Assembly (NCBI GenBank): GCA_021741765.1
Contig: JAIOXH010000004.1
Location: forward strand, 1-34,405
Direction: 5' to 3'
Source: Aurantimicrobium sp.
Lineage (GTDB): Bacteria > Actinomycetota > Actinomycetes > Actinomycetales > Microbacteriaceae
DNA length: 34,405 nucleotides
In this document: piece after piece, positions 30,909 to 34,405 of the stretch
How the letters are laid out: each line of letters begins with the position of its first letter
Numbering within the stretch: position 1 is the first letter of the stretch
Program-made: the position numbers and the translations under genes
The notes under the pieces: model-generated
Seen by the model: the letters and a program-made list of their open reading frames with translations, nothing else
Database searches by the model: none
What the model was told of the DNA's origin: nothing

Positions 30909-32522
30909 TTATTCCCTCGCCCGGCGGCGCATGAGCTCGCGCGCGTCTCGCAACTCAGGGACGCGGAAGACCGCCATGAGCACGAGATAGACGATCGTCA
31001 CTGCGACACCAATCACGAGCATGGCGACGAGGGCGGCGCCGATGTTGGACAGCGCCCAGCCTGATTCTCGATAGGCACCGAGAGCCCACGCCACGGCCAT
31101 GCCCACGCCGGCCGCAACCACTCCGAAGGCATTTGCGAGAACAAAGCTGCGCCCCATATGCAGACTCGTGACGCCGAGGCGCCTACGCACAAGCACAGCG
31201 GCAAAGATAATCCACCCCATGGTGACAAGCGAAACGCACGCGGCAATGCCCAGCGCGATGATGTTGCGCGGCAGGAACGCACAACCGATGAGGAGCCCTG
31301 TGAGGAGTACGGGTTGCCACATAGTGACGATGAACGCGAGGCGCCCGTCATTCAGAGCAAAGAGAACGCGCTGGAGAATGAAGACACCGCTGAAGGCGGG
31401 CAGGCTCAGGGCAAACACGGTCAAGATCCACCCCATGTCCCACACACCCTGAAAAGTGGAGGCGAAGAGCGTCGTAAACGGAAGCGCGATGCCGATCAAC
31501 CCGGCTGCTGCCCAAGACATGAAATAGCCGATGCGCCGCAGTGATTCCCCGGTATCGGCAGCAACGAGATCGAGGCTATTGACCGCGGCGTTTGTGCTCA
31601 TCCGGGTGTAGTAGGCCGTGCCCAACGAGACGGCAATGATGGAGTGTGGAAGCATGAAAATCAGCCAGGCGGTTTGAATCGTGAAGACGGACGCGTTGGT
31701 TCCGGAGGCCAATCCGGCGACGTTTATCTCAATCACGCCCTGAATTTGGGTGGCCAAAATCATGGCGAGTGTCCAACCGGCCATTTTTCCGGTGTCCCCG
31801 AGGCCCACACCGCGCCAGCGGAAATCGGGCCGATAGCGCAGCCCAATGCGGCGCCAAAAGAGTCCGAGCAGCAAGGCCTGGAGAGCAACGCCGGCGGTGG
31901 CGGTTCCCGCGAGCCACGTGACCATGTCGGGTGACCAATCGTCAACCGACCGCACGCCGATGCTATCCGCACCGAACAGGGCGATGAACACGGAAAGCCC
32001 AATGATGCCAATCACGTTGTTTGCTACGGGCGTCCAGGTGAACGGCCCAAACGAGCCGCGGGCGTTCAAGACTTCGCCCAGTAGTGCGTAGAGGCCGTAG
32101 AAGAAAACTTGCGGCAAACACCAGTAAGCAAAGGCGGTCGCAAGGGCGAGCTGATCGTCCGACCACGTCACGGCATACAGGCGAACGAGGACGGGGGCTA
32201 AGAGAGTCGCGACCAGGGCGGTCGCCGTAATCACAACCAGCGCGATGGTGACCAGCTTGTTGATGTACGCCGTGCCACCGTCGCGGTGCACGGCGGCGCG
32301 AACAATGGCCGGGACGAGGGTGGCCGACAAAACGCCTCCCGCAACGATGGCGTAGATCGCGTTGGGCAGTTGGTTCGCGACAGCAAAGGCGTCGGCCCCT
32401 GCGCTCGCGACGACGCCCAGGGCTTGGGTCAGAATAATGGCGCGAACGAAACCCAGGGCGCGAGAAACCGCGGTGCCGGAGGCGAGAAACATGCTCGCCC
32501 GCCCAATACTTGACGATGCCAC
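30909..32522 (-). CDS. murJ: Lipid II flippase MurJ/MviN-family protein
   Basis: Polytopic MVF protein, ASGTAVSRALGFVRAIILTQALG...ADAFAVANQLPNAIYAIVAGGVLSATLVP; GTG start adjacent to upstream stop. Confidence 0.92.
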   Translation of the reverse strand: MASSSIGRASMFLASGTAVSRALGFVRAIILTQALGVVASAGADAFAVANQLPNAIYAIVAGGVLSATLVPAIVRAAVHRDGGTAYINKLVTIALVVITATALVATLLAPVLVRLYAVTWSDDQLALATAFAYWCLPQVFFYGLYALLGEVLNARGSFGPFTWTPVANNVIGIIGLSVFIALFGADSIGVRSVDDWSPDMVTWLAGTATAGVALQALLLGLFWRRIGLRYRPDFRWRGVGLGDTGKMAGWTLAMILATQIQGVIEINVAGLASGTNASVFTIQTAWLIFMLPHSIIAVSLGTAYYTRMSTNAAVNSLDLVAADTGESLRRIGYFMSWAAAGLIGIALPFTTLFASTFQGVWDMGWILTVFALSLPAFSGVFILQRVLFALNDGRLAFIVTMWQPVLLTGLLIGCAFLPRNIIALGIAACVSLVTMGWIIFAAVLVRRRLGVTSLHMGRSFVLANAFGVVAAGVGMAVAWALGAYRESGWALSNIGAALVAMLVIGVAVTIVYLVLMAVFRVPELRDARELMRRRARE

Positions 32523-34405
32523 CTAGGTACCCTGCGCCTCTCGCCGTCGAACCGTGCGAATGACTCCGGCAACCACCAGACCGACGAATACGGCGCCGAA
32601 GGCAATCAGTCCGACGGCCTCCCAGTCGGCGCGCACGTTGACTCTGAGTGAGCGAACCGTTCCGACCGGAGCCCCCGCCACAGAGGCCAACGCCGTGTCG
32701 ACCAAAACAGAACCGGTACTCACTTGGGCTTCGGCCGAGAACCGGGCCACGGCCTGAGCCCGGGATTCGATTTTCACGGTAACCGGGCCCTCAATCGAAA
32801 TGCTGTTGTTGCGCGGGTCGGCGGTAACGACGACCGTGACTGGCGTGGCGAGGCCGTTCTCAACCGAGACAGGGAGCGTAGCCGTGGAGCCAATCATGTT
32901 GATGTCGCTGTCGGTTGACACCCGAACACTGGCCAACACGCCGCTCATTGTGGCGAGAGACTCATCGACGCGCCGCGGCCAGGTCTCGTCATCGACGAGC
33001 CCTGCGGCCAGCGTGACCATGACCTCTCGGGCAGACGGGTCTGTGACCACTGCGGGTTCTGCGGCAATCGTGGCGAAAGTGCTCACCGCATCGTTTCTGA
33101 GCAACAACTCTCCGATGGCGGCCAGTCGCTCGGGCGTCTCACGCTGCGGAACAAGCGCCGAGTCGACCGCGGGAATGAGTGCGAAATCGAAAAGACTCTG
33201 CGCCCGAATCCACGGCAAGGCCTGCAGTGCACCGAGGGTCGAACTAAGCCGGGCCACCGAGTCTGCCTCTCCCGATCGAGTGAGGGCCGCTATGGCGCCG
33301 CGCTGAGCTTGGGGGTCCGTGGTGAGGGTAGCGAGGCGAACAATGGCATCCGCCATAGCCCCGTTCCACTCTTCGTTTGTTGCCGCCGCCGCCGCCCGGT
33401 CGAGGGCGCCGCTCAGGCTGTCATGGGTAACCAGCGCGCTCGTGCCGCTCACGCGAGCCGAAACGAGGGAGCCCAGCCCATCACCGACATTTCCCGAGGA
33501 CAGCAGCACCGTCGTCGCCCCGGACCGCGCCACGGCGGAAAGCGCCGCCTCGTCGACTGAATTGGCGACCGGCCACGCAATATCGAGACCGGTGGGTGTC
33601 CAGCCGTTAACGACCGGGGTCGGGTTACTGGCCGGGGTCGACGTTGAGGATGTGTTGGGGAGCGCCGCGTCGGTGGGCTCGGGTGTCACCGCGGGCTGAG
33701 GTGTCGCGACCGGTGCGGTAGCCGGCACGACGGCCCTCAGCGCCGCTTCGAGATTCTGACTGCCGTCACGCGAACCGCTGGAGAGCAGCCGACTGGCACC
33801 GGCCTGGATTTGTCCGGCTAAATCGGCGTCCCCGTAGGCGGTCAGAAAGGTATCTGGTGACCGCGAGACGAGCCCCTGCCACCACTCGAGCGTTCGTGGA
33901 GCAGAATTTCCCCCGGCCAGCAGTGACACGGGAATCCGAGGGTCGATGGCAAGCGTGGCAAAGCTATTGGCGGTCTGCACCGCAACGTCATTCAGAAATC
34001 CCCCGGGCGATGCCAGGCTCTCGAGCGAGGTCGGGTCGAGGAGCTGCCCCGGCTCCGCAGGCACCACGACGGGAACGATGACGGCGAGCGAAGCAACCGC
34101 GGGGGCCAATCCGCCGGTATAAAGAAGAGCCGTGTGCTGGCGGGCCAGCGCACCCGCTTCGCCATCAACGGTGATGAGCAGGGCCCGAGCACCCCAAACA
34201 CTGTTCCAGTTCGAGCGGGCTGTATCGAGGGAAACAGGCACGCTGACTTTTTCTCCGTTGGACAGATCAGTAATGGCGCTTGACCCCAGCGTGGAGCCGC
34301 GCGCGCCCGTTGATGTGCTCAGCCAGTCGTCGAGCCCGGCCACGGTTGACACGTCAACATCGATGGCGGTGACCGAGACGGATGTCGCAGCAACCTCCTC
34401 GCCGG
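32523..34405 (-). CDS. DUF6049-like large secreted/anchored protein, 5' end outside window
   Basis: Frame open to window end (EEVAATSVSVTAIDVDVSTVAGL...); C-terminal TM VGLIAFGAVFVGLVVAGVI then RRREAQGT; upstream of murJ. Confidence 0.8.
   Translation of the reverse strand, partial: GEEVAATSVSVTAIDVDVSTVAGLDDWLSTSTGARGSTLGSSAITDLSNGEKVSVPVSLDTARSNWNSVWGARALLITVDGEAGALARQHTALLYTGGLAPAVASLAVIVPVVVPAEPGQLLDPTSLESLASPGGFLNDVAVQTANSFATLAIDPRIPVSLLAGGNSAPRTLEWWQGLVSRSPDTFLTAYGDADLAGQIQAGASRLLSSGSRDGSQNLEAALRAVVPATAPVATPQPAVTPEPTDAALPNTSSTSTPASNPTPVVNGWTPTGLDIAWPVANSVDEAALSAVARSGATTVLLSSGNVGDGLGSLVSARVSGTSALVTHDSLSGALDRAAAAATNEEWNGAMADAIVRLATLTTDPQAQRGAIAALTRSGEADSVARLSSTLGALQALPWIRAQSLFDFALIPAVDSALVPQRETPERLAAIGELLLRNDAVSTFATIAAEPAVVTDPSAREVMVTLAAGLVDDETWPRRVDESLATMSGVLASVRVSTDSDINMIGSTATLPVSVENGLATPVTVVVTADPRNNSISIEGPVTVKIESRAQAVARFSAEAQVSTGSVLVDTALASVAGAPVGTVRSLRVNVRADWEAVGLIAFGAVFVGLVVAGVIRTVRRREAQGT

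Overview
The window is an actinobacterial chromosomal replication-origin region, most likely Microbacteriaceae-like judging by gene content and GC-rich codon use. Taxon is an inference; no search was run. Left of the origin is a + strand cell-wall/signalling operon: fhaB-like, PP2C phosphatase, ftsW/rodA, class B PBP, pknA-like and pknB-like. It is followed by trpG, a short unlisted membrane ORF, a class E sortase, crgA, a rhomboid protease, ppiA, a small membrane protein ending in DELW, tRNA-Ala(TGC), tRNA-Ile(GAT), DUF3566, gyrA, gyrB, DUF721/DciA, recF, dnaN, oriC and dnaA. Right of dnaA are rpmH, rnpA, yidD, yidC, jag, rsmG, parA and parB, then on the - strand ddl, a PLP aminotransferase, trxA, trxB, murJ and a DUF6049-like protein. 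No mobile elements, CRISPR arrays or rRNA genes were seen. Most of the window is conserved core synteny. The main unusual points are: (1) the PASTA protein at the PknB position looks like a pseudokinase (HRD->HQG, K->T, DFG->DVG, alphaC Glu->Asp, no Thr-rich activation loop), next to an intact PknA-like kinase whose extracellular part is one PASTA-like unit plus a Cys-containing Ig-like domain; (2) two perfect tandem DnaA boxes beside a 16-bp near-palindrome lie between the convergent crgA and rhomboid genes, away from oriC; (3) 17-bp tandem repeats occur in two intra-operon spacers (parA-parB x4, trxB-trxA x2.6); (4) a parS site exactly fills the jag/rsmG junction, where the rsmG ribosome-binding site should be; (5) oriC has three co-oriented DnaA boxes spaced exactly 22 bp apart.
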